Positions 34,682 to 43,709 of a DNA stretch of 64,000 nucleotides are shown here, in pieces (the stretch's first letter is position 1; each line of letters begins with the position of its first letter). Below the pieces are notes generated by a model, which was not told where the DNA came from, ran no database searches, and worked only from the letters and a program-made list of their open reading frames with translations. Origin of the DNA: an uncultured bacterium (GTDB lineage: Bacteria; Bacillota; Clostridia; Oscillospirales; Ruminococcaceae); the NCBI GenBank assembly GCA_905215965.1, contig CAJMSD010000005.1, forward strand, positions 124,001 to 188,000, written 5' to 3'. The position numbers and the translations under genes were made by a program.

Positions 34682-36250
34682 TCACGGAGACGCAGGGTCG
34701 GTTACATAGACATTAAGAATCACAGTCGTCTTTCCAATCGAGTAAGTGAGCCTGGTTTCGCCTGCTGAAAAGGCGGCGATCAGAACATGAGGATCTAGGA
34801 TCGAGCTTGCGATGCTCGGATCACCGCCCTGGATGCCGTCATCCGTCAAAAGATCCCAGCGCACGTCAGTCAGATCATGACCCGAATACCCATATGTATT
34901 TGAATAGCTCCTGCTGCCTAATTCCTCTGCATATACAGCGGAATCTTTCACGATATTGAGCTGTCCGTACAATGTGACCTCCTGCTCCGGTGTGTCCGTT
35001 TCATTTTCTCCGATCAATGCCCGCTTCATCATACACAGATCGAATACATTGAGCTTCCCGTCTTTACAGAGATCAGCTGCTTTCCAGTTGATCAAATGAG
35101 TGCCCGGAGCAGCCAAGAGCCACTTTTGCAATAACACTGCATCAGAAACACTGAGTACACCGTCATTGTTGATGTCGCCGCTGACTCCGCTCGGCTTGTC
35201 AATCGCAATAAACTTGTATCCATACTTTTCGGCGTATGCCTGGGCGGTGGAATCTGTATAGCCGTAGATCGTGCCGTCGAAGTAACTACATCTCTTTTCA
35301 GAATCGTAACAATTGGAGATCGTAGATGCTGAATCGTATATCTCGCACTCGGCGTTCAGTATTGTGACTGCTTTAAGGTTTTTGCAGAGAAAAAATGCGT
35401 CGCTGTCGATCTCAGTTACAGAATCAGGGAGCGTGACCGATGTCAGACTGCCGCAGCCATCGAAGGCATCATTTTCTATGACCGTGACAGAAGAAGATAT
35501 TTTGATCGTTGCAAGACTGGCACAGTCCATAAACGTCATACCACTTATATAGGTGACCGAATCGGGAATGCTGACCGATGTGAGGCTCTTACACCCGTAA
35601 AATGCTGCAAATCCAATGTCTGTGAGGGAATCAGGGAGCGTGATTGATGTAAGGCTCTTGCAGTTGCCGAATGCATGCCATCCTATCCTCCTAACTGTAT
35701 CGGGGAGTCTGACAGAGGTCAAACTCGAGCAGTTATAGAAAGTATTATTGCTGATGATAGTGACAGAATCGGGTATATGGATCGTTTCGAGCTGATAGCA
35801 GCCATAAAACGCGCTGTCCCCTAAAAAGGAAACAGAATCAGGGATCGTGAACGTCCTGAGCGCATAGCAGCAATAAAAAGCACCGTCGAGTATCAGGTGA
35901 ACAGAATCCGGGATAGCGACCGATTCAACGTTCTCGCACTTTTCAAACGCATAGTTTTCTATGCTGGTAACACCGTCTTCTATGATGATCCTTTTTATGT
36001 CGGTGTTAGCATAGAACGGTGACCCGCCTTGGGCATATTGCGTCATGGAGCCAGTGCCGCTGATGGTCAGCGTGCCTGCATCGTCAAGCGTCCATGTCAG
36101 GTTTTGACCGCAGGTGCCGCTGTCAGAGATCTCCGCAGCGCTGGCGGAAAGTACACTGCTTGTTAGACCGACCGTTTCGATACCCTGCACACTGCCACTC
36201 ATGCAGAGTGCGAGACCGACAGCAGTGATACATATAATGGGTCTTTTCAT
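34682..36250 (-). CDS. BspA-like LRR_5 protein with dockerin and extra C-terminal domain (5)
   Basis: This 522-residue protein has a signal peptide, the capping motif CGQNLTWTLDDAGTLTISGT and about ten LRR_5 repeats (about 65-310). A dockerin is at about 365-420 (GDINNDGVLSVSDAV, CKDGKLNVFDLC). About 100 further residues follow with Tyr/Ser-rich sequence and a beta-rich end GETRLTYSIGKTTVILNVYV. The same tail type occurs in gene 6 of the cluster and nowhere else in the window. Dockerins are normally terminal, so an internal dockerin is uncommon. GGAGG precedes ATG 36250. Confidence 0.86.
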   Translation of the reverse strand: MKRPIICITAVGLALCMSGSVQGIETVGLTSSVLSASAAEISDSGTCGQNLTWTLDDAGTLTISGTGSMTQYAQGGSPFYANTDIKRIIIEDGVTSIENYAFEKCENVESVAIPDSVHLILDGAFYCCYALRTFTIPDSVSFLGDSAFYGCYQLETIHIPDSVTIISNNTFYNCSSLTSVRLPDTVRRIGWHAFGNCKSLTSITLPDSLTDIGFAAFYGCKSLTSVSIPDSVTYISGMTFMDCASLATIKISSSVTVIENDAFDGCGSLTSVTLPDSVTEIDSDAFFLCKNLKAVTILNAECEIYDSASTISNCYDSEKRCSYFDGTIYGYTDSTAQAYAEKYGYKFIAIDKPSGVSGDINNDGVLSVSDAVLLQKWLLAAPGTHLINWKAADLCKDGKLNVFDLCMMKRALIGENETDTPEQEVTLYGQLNIVKDSAVYAEELGSRSYSNTYGYSGHDLTDVRWDLLTDDGIQGGDPSIASSILDPHVLIAAFSAGETRLTYSIGKTTVILNVYVTDPASP

Positions 36251-36327
36251 AATATTTCCTCCTGTCATTTGCTTTTTTCATCAGCATCCTTTTGGACATT
36301 TACAGATCAGGTAAACCGCAGTGCGCA

Positions 36328-36915
36328 TCAGGGCTTCGGGATCCCGAGAAGCCACTTCTGTAACCAAACAATGTCAGCCACCGTTACATCGTTATCGCCA
36401 TTCATATCTGCAAGAACTTTTAGTACGGGACTGTCCCAGCCGCAGATGAAATAGTGCTTCATCAAACACAGATCAAATACATTTACGCGCCTGTTATAGT
36501 CAAGATCGCCTAATACATAGCCATTATGTGACACACCTATAGGGTAATAATATGGATCCTCCGTGCAGTCTGCATAAAGAAGATAATAGACGCTATTGCC
36601 TTCCTCTCTCATCTTAGGGACATCGACTCGGAATCTCTGGTTCTCATCATCGATTCCTATGATCCACATGTTCCATCCGGATCCAGCTCTCCGTTCATTT
36701 CCTTCAGCGTCATACAGATATGCTTTTTCATCGTAATAAATGACATCGCCTACTTTTACTTTGAGACTCTTCCGAAGCGCAGCGCCAGCTTCTGCATCTG
36801 TTTCAACAGCAAGCGCAGTATTTCCGTTGCCGGCTGCAAAAGTGTTGGAGAGCATGGGCAGAGCCATGCATACACTCATAAGAAATGCGCTCAGCTTAAC
36901 TACAAACCGTTTCAT
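36328..36915 (-). CDS. Small secreted protein with swapped dockerin repeats
   Basis: This 195-residue secreted protein has a signal peptide (about 1-28). A short beta domain (about 45-130) contains VGDVIYYDEKAYLYDAEGN and is not a family I recognise. The dockerin (about 133-193) has its two calcium loops in reverse order compared with every neighbour: the VFDLCLMKH half comes first and the DVTVADIVWLQKWLL half second. The swap keeps both loops intact (LDYNRRVNVFD, MNGDNDVTVAD). ATG 36915 is the only ATG near the signal peptide. Confidence 0.82.
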   Translation of the reverse strand: MKRFVVKLSAFLMSVCMALPMLSNTFAAGNGNTALAVETDAEAGAALRKSLKVKVGDVIYYDEKAYLYDAEGNERRAGSGWNMWIIGIDDENQRFRVDVPKMREEGNSVYYLLYADCTEDPYYYPIGVSHNGYVLGDLDYNRRVNVFDLCLMKHYFICGWDSPVLKVLADMNGDNDVTVADIVWLQKWLLGIPKP

Positions 36916-36980
36916 ACTTATCCCTCATTTCATAGCTTTCATTTTTCACATTGTCAAAAACAGAAAGACTTGCTCAGTCA

Positions 36981-39248
36981 TCAATTCTGCAAAGACGTAC
37001 TGTCATAGACATAAATATCAAAGTTCACTGTAATATCCCCGAGCCTGTAAGTGAGTGTGGTCTCGCCTACAGACTTAGCTCCGATCGAGACACGCCCGCT
37101 CGGTTCCGGTTGTGAAATGGCGATAGCGGGATCTCCGAATGTGATGTCATTTATTGACAGCATTTCCCATGGGAGAGCGTCTACAGAATCTCCCTCATAC
37201 ATATGGGACTTCGCCATTTCATTTAATTGATCTATGTAAGCGACACAAGGCGTACTGATCCCATGCATATCGAACCGGATCAGGCCCTTGTATGTAAGAT
37301 TCCGGGGCGTTTGATCCAGAAGTGCTTGCTTCATCATACACAGATCAAATACATTGAGCTTGTCATCTGCGCATAGATCAGCCGCCTTCCAATTCGGCAG
37401 ACTGGTATTCGGGACGGCAAGGAGCCACTTCTGTAACAGGACAACATCGGCAACGTTGAGATTGCCGTCTGCATTAACATCACCCTGCACTGTTTCAGGC
37501 ATTTCCCCGATTGAGGAAAAACGATAGCCATATGCTTCTGCATACTCCTGAGCCGTTGAGCCTTTATAGCCATGAATGACGCCACTGTAAGCGGGACTGT
37601 AAAAGCCTTTCTCTGTTTCCACATATCCATTGCATACAGTACCTCCCCAGCCTTTGAGCTGACAATAAGGGTTATAGATCCAGATATTCTCCAGCGCAGC
37701 ACATGAGGAAAATGCCGAATCTCCGATGCTGGTGACATTGCGTGTCAGCATGACCTGCTTGAGATTCGATGCACCGGCAAATGCCTGGTCTGCGATCATG
37801 CGTGTTTCGTTCGGCACCTTGTAGTTAACGGCTGTCTTATTACAGGGATACAGGAGCAGCTCCGTGCGATCACTGTTGAAAAGAATGCCGTCGCTCGAAG
37901 AAAAATACCTGTTTCCGGATTCTACGCTGATGCTCTGCAATGGGCAGCCAGAGAATGCCGATCTGTCGATCTCCTTGACCCCGGAAGGAATGGTGATCTT
38001 TGTCAGAGCGCAATTTGCGAAAACACTGTTTCCGATGTTTTCAAGTATGTCGGGGAACTCAACGGTTTTCAGCGATGTACAATTCAGAAAGTCCTGATAG
38101 CGCACATTAGTCAGCTTTGCAGGCAGAGTGATCTCTTCAAGGGAGGTGCAGTTCTCAAAGCATCTTCCCCCAAGCTCAGTCAGAGAATCAGAAAGACGCA
38201 CTTCCTTGAGTGCAGTGCAGGAACGGAAAATTCCACGCGTCTCCCCAAGACCGCCTTCTCCGATATAGTCTTGTTCTTTTGGGAGTGCGCCAAAGTCCGT
38301 GACAGAATCCGTCATCCCAACGTGAAGGAGAGAACTGCATCTCCAGAATGCACCGTCATAGATAGTTCTGACGCTGTCAGGCAGCTCGATGCTCGTCAGA
38401 CCGGACGAATTAAAGCATCTGTATCCGATCTCCGTTACCGTATCCGGGATAGTAATGCTCCGGAGGGAGGTGCATCCCTCAAACAAAGAATGATCCAGCT
38501 TTTTCAGCCCGGCAGGGAGTGTACAGTCCGTCAGTGATGTACAGCCTGCAAACGCACTGTATCCGATCTTCTGCACACTGTCCGGGATCACGATGGACGA
38601 TAGTGCGGAACGTGCAAAAGCGCCGTTATCAATGATGGTGACTGATTCCGGGATCGTGACAGAGGATAGCTCCTCGCATCCAAAAAATGCAGATCCGGCG
38701 ATCATTCTGACCGAATCCGGGATGATGACATCGCCCTTACACTCCTGCCCGCTGAGCAGAATGTCGCCCACTATGACGAGACCGTTCACGGATTTCAGGG
38801 AATCTTGCCACGCTGTTCCATCAAATGCGTACCGACTGATAGATGTGAGGCCTTCCGGCAGGGTAACAGACGACAAAAGGGGACAGCCTGAAAAGGCATT
38901 TGCTCTGATCACTTCGACACTGGCAGGCAGTGTGACCTCCGTCAGTGCCTTACAGTCACTGAAAGCCTCTCTTTCGATGCTGGTCACGCCTTCCTCGATC
39001 TCCACTTTTTTGATCGCATCCCTGTACGCATCCCAAGGTGAGAAATAGAAAGACATTTCTCCTTGTCCGGAGATGCTAAGTTTCCCGGATGTACTGTCGA
39101 AGTTCCAGAAAACGCTATCGCCGCATTCTCCGCTTGCCGATGCGGATTCCACTGCGGCAGCCGTGATGCCTGCCGGTATCTGTGTCAGATTTCCGGTCAT
39201 CAGCATGGCGGCGCACAACAGTGCAACGTACTTACTTCTTTTCTTCAT
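36981..39248 (-). CDS. BspA-like LRR_5 protein with dockerin and extra C-terminal domain (6)
   Basis: This 755-residue protein has a signal peptide, the cap CGDSVFWNFDSTSGKLSISG, about twenty LRR_5 repeats and a dockerin (GDVNADGNLNVADVV, CADDKLNVFDLC). The last 100 residues resemble the tail of gene 5 (GDSVDALPWEMLSINDITFG, GETTLTYRLGDITVNFDIYV). It is the first gene of the cluster in transcription order. AAAGGAG precedes ATG 39248; an ATG 42 bases upstream lacks a ribosome site. Confidence 0.86.
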   Translation of the reverse strand: MKKRSKYVALLCAAMLMTGNLTQIPAGITAAAVESASASGECGDSVFWNFDSTSGKLSISGQGEMSFYFSPWDAYRDAIKKVEIEEGVTSIEREAFSDCKALTEVTLPASVEVIRANAFSGCPLLSSVTLPEGLTSISRYAFDGTAWQDSLKSVNGLVIVGDILLSGQECKGDVIIPDSVRMIAGSAFFGCEELSSVTIPESVTIIDNGAFARSALSSIVIPDSVQKIGYSAFAGCTSLTDCTLPAGLKKLDHSLFEGCTSLRSITIPDTVTEIGYRCFNSSGLTSIELPDSVRTIYDGAFWRCSSLLHVGMTDSVTDFGALPKEQDYIGEGGLGETRGIFRSCTALKEVRLSDSLTELGGRCFENCTSLEEITLPAKLTNVRYQDFLNCTSLKTVEFPDILENIGNSVFANCALTKITIPSGVKEIDRSAFSGCPLQSISVESGNRYFSSSDGILFNSDRTELLLYPCNKTAVNYKVPNETRMIADQAFAGASNLKQVMLTRNVTSIGDSAFSSCAALENIWIYNPYCQLKGWGGTVCNGYVETEKGFYSPAYSGVIHGYKGSTAQEYAEAYGYRFSSIGEMPETVQGDVNADGNLNVADVVLLQKWLLAVPNTSLPNWKAADLCADDKLNVFDLCMMKQALLDQTPRNLTYKGLIRFDMHGISTPCVAYIDQLNEMAKSHMYEGDSVDALPWEMLSINDITFGDPAIAISQPEPSGRVSIGAKSVGETTLTYRLGDITVNFDIYVYDSTSLQN

Positions 39249-39298
39249 TGTAAAACTCCTTTCATGACCGATGATCCAACAGGTCAACAATGTTCACA

Positions 39299-39430
39299 TC
39301 ACATTGGAGGCGGATCTAACAATACACTCTTTATCATACACAAGTCAAACACATCAAGCTTATCATCCTTACAGAGATCCCCTGCACGCCAGTTCGGAAG
39401 GGATGTGTTCGGTACAGCGAGCAGCCACTT
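39299..39430 (-). pseudogene. Orphan dockerin fragment
   Basis: A frame on the minus strand reads KWLLAVPNTSLPNWRAGDLC, KDDKLDVFDLC and ends in stop at 39299. It is the second half of the local dockerin type without a parent protein. A TAG directly precedes the first Lys and AAGGAGG lies just before that. It is a leftover of a deleted dockerin gene. Confidence 0.8.
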
Positions 39431-39579
39431 CTATACCTCCTTCTGTTTCAGTCCAATCATTTCCGCCGTTTTGTGTAAACTAAACAAAAGTTCATTCCAT
39501 ATCATAAGAATATTATATATGATAAAATCGCAAAAGAAAACACCAAATGCAAAATTGCACCGAAAAAGTGCAAAAATAA

Positions 39580-39612
39580 TATGCTGTCATGTTCCAGGGA
39601 CACGACAGCATA
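39580..39612. terminator. Hairpin after the histidine kinase gene
   Basis: TATGCTGTC (39580-39588) pairs with GACAGCATA (39604-39612), with inner pairing of TGTTCC and GGGACA. It lies 28 bases past the kinase stop codon on the minus strand and probably ends the two-component operon. Confidence 0.65.
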
Positions 39613-39639
39613 CAAATGTAATGTTGACTCTAAAAAGTA

Positions 39640-40935
39640 TTATATCTGGCTGACCGGAAAAGCGGCCAGTGCCGTGACAGTCTGTGCCTCCTGTGTGATC
39701 CGAAAGCTGCCTCCGTGCCGGCCGGTGATCGTCTCAATGATCTGCAAGCCGTAGCCGTGTTCCGGATCGCCGGCGTGTCTGAGCGGAGCAGCCGGATCAT
39801 AGCTGTTCTCCACCTTAAGCAGGAATATCCCGCCCCTTACACCGCTGCGGATCCGGACGAACGGGGTCGGGATCCCATTTTCACGAGCGGCAGCAAGTGC
39901 ATTGTCGATAAGGTTAGAGAACAAACTGCACGTTTCATAGGAATCCAGCGGGAGTTGATCCATGTCCCGCAGGATGATCTCCGTGCTGATCCCAGCATTC
40001 TCCGGCTCGCCCAGCTTGACAGTCAGGAGTGCATCCACGACCGGATCGGGACAATAGCTGGGCAGCCGTGTTTCCTCCAGTGCCTCTTCGATCAGGGAGG
40101 CGCTTTCCTGCGCCTCCGCAGTATGACCGTCCGCCAGCAGCCGTTCCACGGTCTGCAACTGGTTGCGGAAATCATGACGGATGCGCATGATCTCTTCAAA
40201 TTTTTCGTGTGCCAGCCGGTAATACTCATGTGTGGAATGCATGGAGCTTTCCATCTGCCGCAGACGTTCCTCGGACTTGTGCCGGGCAAGATGCTGCTTG
40301 ACGAGCCGGTAAAACCCGATGATAAGGAAGCACATCAACGCTTGCAGCATCAATTGAAGCGAAAGATTTTGATTGATAAGCTCCACTCCAGATTTGTAGT
40401 ACAGGATCAGATAGATCATGTGGCTCACAGCAAACAGCGGGATCATGACCAGATAGCGTCGTATTTCCCGAAATCCCTCCTGCTTCCGGTTCATAATAAA
40501 TATCATGATACCGATGCAGACGAGGAAATCGTCGATAGAGATAAGCTGCATTGCAGAAAGCTCCTCGCTCGGCTCCTGGTAGTTATAGCAGCGAACATCG
40601 AAAGCCAGGAACAGTATCAGCATCGAGCTGAGCTCTGCAAGCAGGGCAAGAAGGGCGCCGACAACGATAAGCCGGATCTTTTCACGAATCGTCCCGTCAA
40701 ATACGAGCCACATAACAGTGAACAGGATCGCTGTCTGTACGATCGTATAAGGTATATTTCCGTGCGGAATATGCAGTACATAGAGACTGAACGCATCTGT
40801 GCCGGCATTGACCAGGAACATCAGCGTGACAAATGCTGGAAGCGGGAGCTTGCACCGACAGATCTCCGACCATTGGAAGCCATATAAAAAAAGCTGGACA
40901 AAGGTAATGGCAAAAAACATGATAGTATCACTCAT
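39640..40935 (-). CDS. AgrC-like sensor histidine kinase
   Basis: This 431-residue protein has about six transmembrane helices (residues 1-210). A short coiled coil leads to a GHKL-type kinase: phospho-acceptor His254 in RIRHDFRNQL, N-box NLIDNAL at 341-347 and a GYGLQIIE G-box. This is the quorum-sensing AgrC/ComD layout that detects peptides at the membrane. The ATG at 40935 overlaps the upstream regulator stop by four bases (ATGA), so the pair is coupled. No precursor peptide gene was seen beside it. Neighbouring targets could include the adjacent surface-protein cluster, but nothing in sequence proves this. Confidence 0.88.
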   Translation of the reverse strand: MSDTIMFFAITFVQLFLYGFQWSEICRCKLPLPAFVTLMFLVNAGTDAFSLYVLHIPHGNIPYTIVQTAILFTVMWLVFDGTIREKIRLIVVGALLALLAELSSMLILFLAFDVRCYNYQEPSEELSAMQLISIDDFLVCIGIMIFIMNRKQEGFREIRRYLVMIPLFAVSHMIYLILYYKSGVELINQNLSLQLMLQALMCFLIIGFYRLVKQHLARHKSEERLRQMESSMHSTHEYYRLAHEKFEEIMRIRHDFRNQLQTVERLLADGHTAEAQESASLIEEALEETRLPSYCPDPVVDALLTVKLGEPENAGISTEIILRDMDQLPLDSYETCSLFSNLIDNALAAARENGIPTPFVRIRSGVRGGIFLLKVENSYDPAAPLRHAGDPEHGYGLQIIETITGRHGGSFRITQEAQTVTALAAFPVSQI

Positions 40936-41636
40936 AGCAAACTCCCCAGAAATGCAAGATATTGTTCTCTTGTCTGTGCAAAGCGCCTGCCGCTGACGGG
41001 GATCTCATGCCCATTTTTCAGCACAAAGCAAAACCGGCGCAGCTCAGAGACATAATTCATATTTACGCAGAAGCTATGATGGCAGCGCACAAATGACCCC
41101 GGCAGCAGTGGTTCAATCTCAGCCATGCGCATTCGCAGCGTATATTTCACTGTATCTCCGGCAGTCCGCAGCAGCAGACGCCGGTCACTGTTCTCGATAT
41201 ATGCCACATCTTTGAGAAAGAGCGTCTGGATATGTCCCTTTGTCAGGCTGACGGCGATTTGCTGCTCCTGAATAGAAAGATGTCGTTTGATCTGTTCCAC
41301 ACAGAGATGAACTCTGTCCTGGCGGAATGGCTTTTGGATAAATCCGATGGGATCGACCATGAATATCTCTTCAAAGTATTCGGTGTAACCTGTGATAAAA
41401 ACGAACTGCACCTGAGAAAACTGCCTGCGGAGCTGCAACGCAAAATTGATCCCATTCTGTGTGGTGTCAAGCTCAATATCCTGAAATACCACATCCGTCT
41501 GATCGTCGATGAGTGTCCGTGCCTGTTCCAGAGAATAGGCGCAGTCTACCACTATGCTGCCAGGTAACAGCGGCATCAGCATGGCTTTCAAGGTATCCGC
41601 CATATCCGCTTGATCGTCATATATGACAAATTTCAT
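40932..41636 (-). CDS. AgrA-like LytTR response regulator
   Basis: This 234-residue protein has an N-terminal receiver: acidic Asp7-Asp8, phospho-acceptor Asp53 in VVFQDIEL, Thr82 and Lys102 in FIQKPF. A C-terminal LytTR DNA-binding domain (about 130-230) shows YIENSDRRLLLRT and SFVRCHHSFCVNMNYV. It is encoded first, followed by the AgrC-like kinase. A promoter lies just upstream. Confidence 0.9.
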   Translation of the reverse strand: MKFVIYDDQADMADTLKAMLMPLLPGSIVVDCAYSLEQARTLIDDQTDVVFQDIELDTTQNGINFALQLRRQFSQVQFVFITGYTEYFEEIFMVDPIGFIQKPFRQDRVHLCVEQIKRHLSIQEQQIAVSLTKGHIQTLFLKDVAYIENSDRRLLLRTAGDTVKYTLRMRMAEIEPLLPGSFVRCHHSFCVNMNYVSELRRFCFVLKNGHEIPVSGRRFAQTREQYLAFLGSLL

Positions 41637-41668
41637 TCTTGTTATCTCCGTTTCTGTATGATACTATC

Positions 41669-41697
41669 ATTATATCACAAACGGAATCAGTTTTCAA
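41669..41697 (-). promoter_or_regulatory. Promoter of the two-component operon
   Basis: On the minus strand TTGAAA (41692-41697), a 17-base spacer and TATAAT (41669-41674) lie 32 bases before the regulator start. Confidence 0.75.
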
Positions 41698-41827
41698 CCT
41701 CTTTCTGGTGAGGACGTAGGTTCAGAGAAAAAGCAACTTGTTTTGTCTGCACTCGATCAGCTAAGTTCAGACAAAGAGCGTGGCGGTAACAAACCATCAG
41801 CAACGAAAAAATCGCATACAAATGACC

Positions 41828-41859
41828 CCCAGAGATAGGAATAAAGTATCATCTCTGGG
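41828..41859. terminator. Hairpin in the gap before the two-component operon
   Basis: CCCAGAGAT (41828-41836) pairs with ATCTCTGGG (41851-41859). It lies 78 bases past the stop of the adhesin fragment on the minus strand. The T tract is poor. Confidence 0.45.
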
Positions 41860-41937
41860 AAGCGTTTGCATATACAGTTGAAACCGAAACAGTTTATTTC
41901 ATGATATGATGCGAACTTCCACCCCCTCAAGATCTTC

Positions 41938-42380
41938 TCACTTCGTACCGCTCAGTGCCGTACCATTGACATACAGCGTGAATCCGTTAGACACGATACT
42001 CGATGCATCACCATCAAAAGACGTGATATAGGTGTCTGCCGTCAGCTCCCAGGTGCTGGAGCTATCGAGCGTCACAGCAACAGTGCCAACCTCGGTAGAG
42101 ACTGTTGTACCTTTGGAATTCTGAATCTCGCCGTCGATGCTGCCTGTAAATGTCGAACCATTCGTAAGGTTCAGCGTGAGCTGCGAATCATCGCCGACCT
42201 TGATAATGCCGTTCAGCTCCTGCCCGTCTGCATTGAGTGCAGCGATATTACTGCCGCCGCTCCAGCCGTCCGCACAGACAGAGAGCAGGATTGCGCACTG
42301 CAGGCACTCTATTTTGTCAATGGCAGAGTAGCAGCCAGTTTGCGCCGTTTGGTTACCTTTGAACTTCGTCTGTTCACGCG
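41938..42380 (-). pseudogene. C-terminal fragment of a carbohydrate-binding/adhesin-like surface protein
   Basis: An open frame with no start codon runs from about 42380 to a TGA at 41938-41940. Its end (WSGGSNIAALNADGQELNGI, STWELTADTYITSFDGDASS, GFTLYVNGTALSG) matches the C-terminal repeats of large beta-helical surface proteins. The upstream 40 codons are Cys-rich and do not look like the same protein. It is a truncated remnant. Confidence 0.6.
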
Positions 42381-42402
42381 GCTAAAGGGCGATGTGTGCT
42401 GG

Positions 42403-43677
42403 TTATTTTTCATTTAATACTTTCTCGAAATACTCTCGCAGCAATTCTTTATGTTCAAAGTAGCATTCTAATACATAACATAAAAATTGCTCAGATTCTA
42501 TTGGCAAATTATTGCCGTTTTCATCCTTTCTAGCATTATCGCATCTATAATCAAACGGAATTCTGGAGTTGTCGATTTTAAACGATTTAAGACGTGGTCT
42601 TGCTGTTCCCTTTTGAGTTGCATCTTTTTGTCGTTTTTCATACTCCTCAATTGTATAGAATACGTATTCGTGATCTAAATGCGTAATATAGAATTGATTG
42701 CTTTCGATAAGGTATTGGAGATGTACTACTTGCGTTACAATGGTATCGTTGTGAATCCTAAAATCTTTACATAGTTCCTCAAAAGTCATGTTTTGAGAAT
42801 CGATGGTTATCCATAAGCAATTCTCATATTCTGTTGAGTATAACTTTGTCACAGAATAACTTCTTAGATTGACTAAATCAAATATCTGTCCACGCTCTAC
42901 AGCTTCTGCAATATATTCTAATTGAACTCTTCCTTGCCAACCTTTCTCGTTATATAATCTCAGCGAAAGATCACCAATCATTCCATTGGAGCGCATCCGA
43001 TCAAATACTTCTAGCAAATGAACTGGGGTGTTTTTTACAAGTAATGTTCTATCTATGTTTTTATCATATATTCGAGGCGGGGTAAGTATCATTAACTCAC
43101 GGCTATTATCTAATTGAAGTAATCCATATTTATAATATTGACTTTGTTTATCTAAAGTTCCTTCATATAATCCGTTCAAAATGTCCATCTCATCCGACAA
43201 TGGATGTCTTTTAATGTAACTATAATTTCTGATTGAATAATAGAGAAAAACAAGAATCCTTTTATGCTGATGCGATAAACTGTCAATATTATAATCAAAC
43301 CATCCACAGTATTTGTTTATCCAAGTATCTACATTTTCGTGTAAAAGCTCATAAAGCATTTTCTTATCAGATTCCAAATTCATGGTATCCACAATATCTA
43401 AGTATTGCTTATGCACATAAGATGAAATACTTTGTTCTAAATAATGTTTAATTTCTGTTTGAATTGCTTCATCGGTAATATCTTCCGAACAAAGGCTGAG
43501 TGTGATGGCATCGCGTTCAAGATATTTTCCAATGACAACGCCATTATTGTAAATAGCCTGCTTATGCGGTGACCATTGTCTAACCTTAGGATTCCAAATT
43601 TGAGCAAGGAATTCTTGTTCTGTTTCATAATAATCTTGCAGTAAATCGTTTATTTGCATTCTTGAAACTATCATCAT
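42403..43677 (-). CDS. Unknown protein paired with an NYN-domain gene
   Basis: This 424-residue soluble protein is mostly helical with no signal peptide or transmembrane segment. I recognise no domain. It contains RILVFLYYSIRNYSYIKRHP, a winged-helix-like segment (MTFEELCKDFRIHNDTIVTQV) and a Glu/Lys-rich tail. GGAGG lies five bases before ATG 43677, with another ATG just after. It follows the NYN gene by 32 bases and is probably in the same operon, so the two may act together. AT-rich codon use differs from the GC-richer genes to its right and suggests separate acquisition. Confidence 0.6.
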   Translation of the reverse strand: MMIVSRMQINDLLQDYYETEQEFLAQIWNPKVRQWSPHKQAIYNNGVVIGKYLERDAITLSLCSEDITDEAIQTEIKHYLEQSISSYVHKQYLDIVDTMNLESDKKMLYELLHENVDTWINKYCGWFDYNIDSLSHQHKRILVFLYYSIRNYSYIKRHPLSDEMDILNGLYEGTLDKQSQYYKYGLLQLDNSRELMILTPPRIYDKNIDRTLLVKNTPVHLLEVFDRMRSNGMIGDLSLRLYNEKGWQGRVQLEYIAEAVERGQIFDLVNLRSYSVTKLYSTEYENCLWITIDSQNMTFEELCKDFRIHNDTIVTQVVHLQYLIESNQFYITHLDHEYVFYTIEEYEKRQKDATQKGTARPRLKSFKIDNSRIPFDYRCDNARKDENGNNLPIESEQFLCYVLECYFEHKELLREYFEKVLNEK

Positions 43678-43709
43678 ACTGACCTCCAGCTTTTCGTAAT
43701 TTCTATCTC

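Noticed and set aside
26457..39248. Regular short repeats considered as a CRISPR array
   Set aside because: The period is 69 bases in coding frame and translates to LRR_5 repeats. Spacer-like unique segments of constant size are absent and there are no cas genes.
39715..40887. Long open frame on the plus strand, opposite the histidine kinase gene
   Set aside because: It is a mirror of the high-GC kinase codons, has no ribosome site, and its translation is rich in His, Gln and Arg with no known motif. The minus-strand kinase has all catalytic boxes.
41700..41843. Plus-strand frame ending SHTNDPQR, stop, as a gene tail
   Set aside because: It overlaps the region upstream of the two-component promoter, has no start, and I cannot match it to any family; similarity may be chance.
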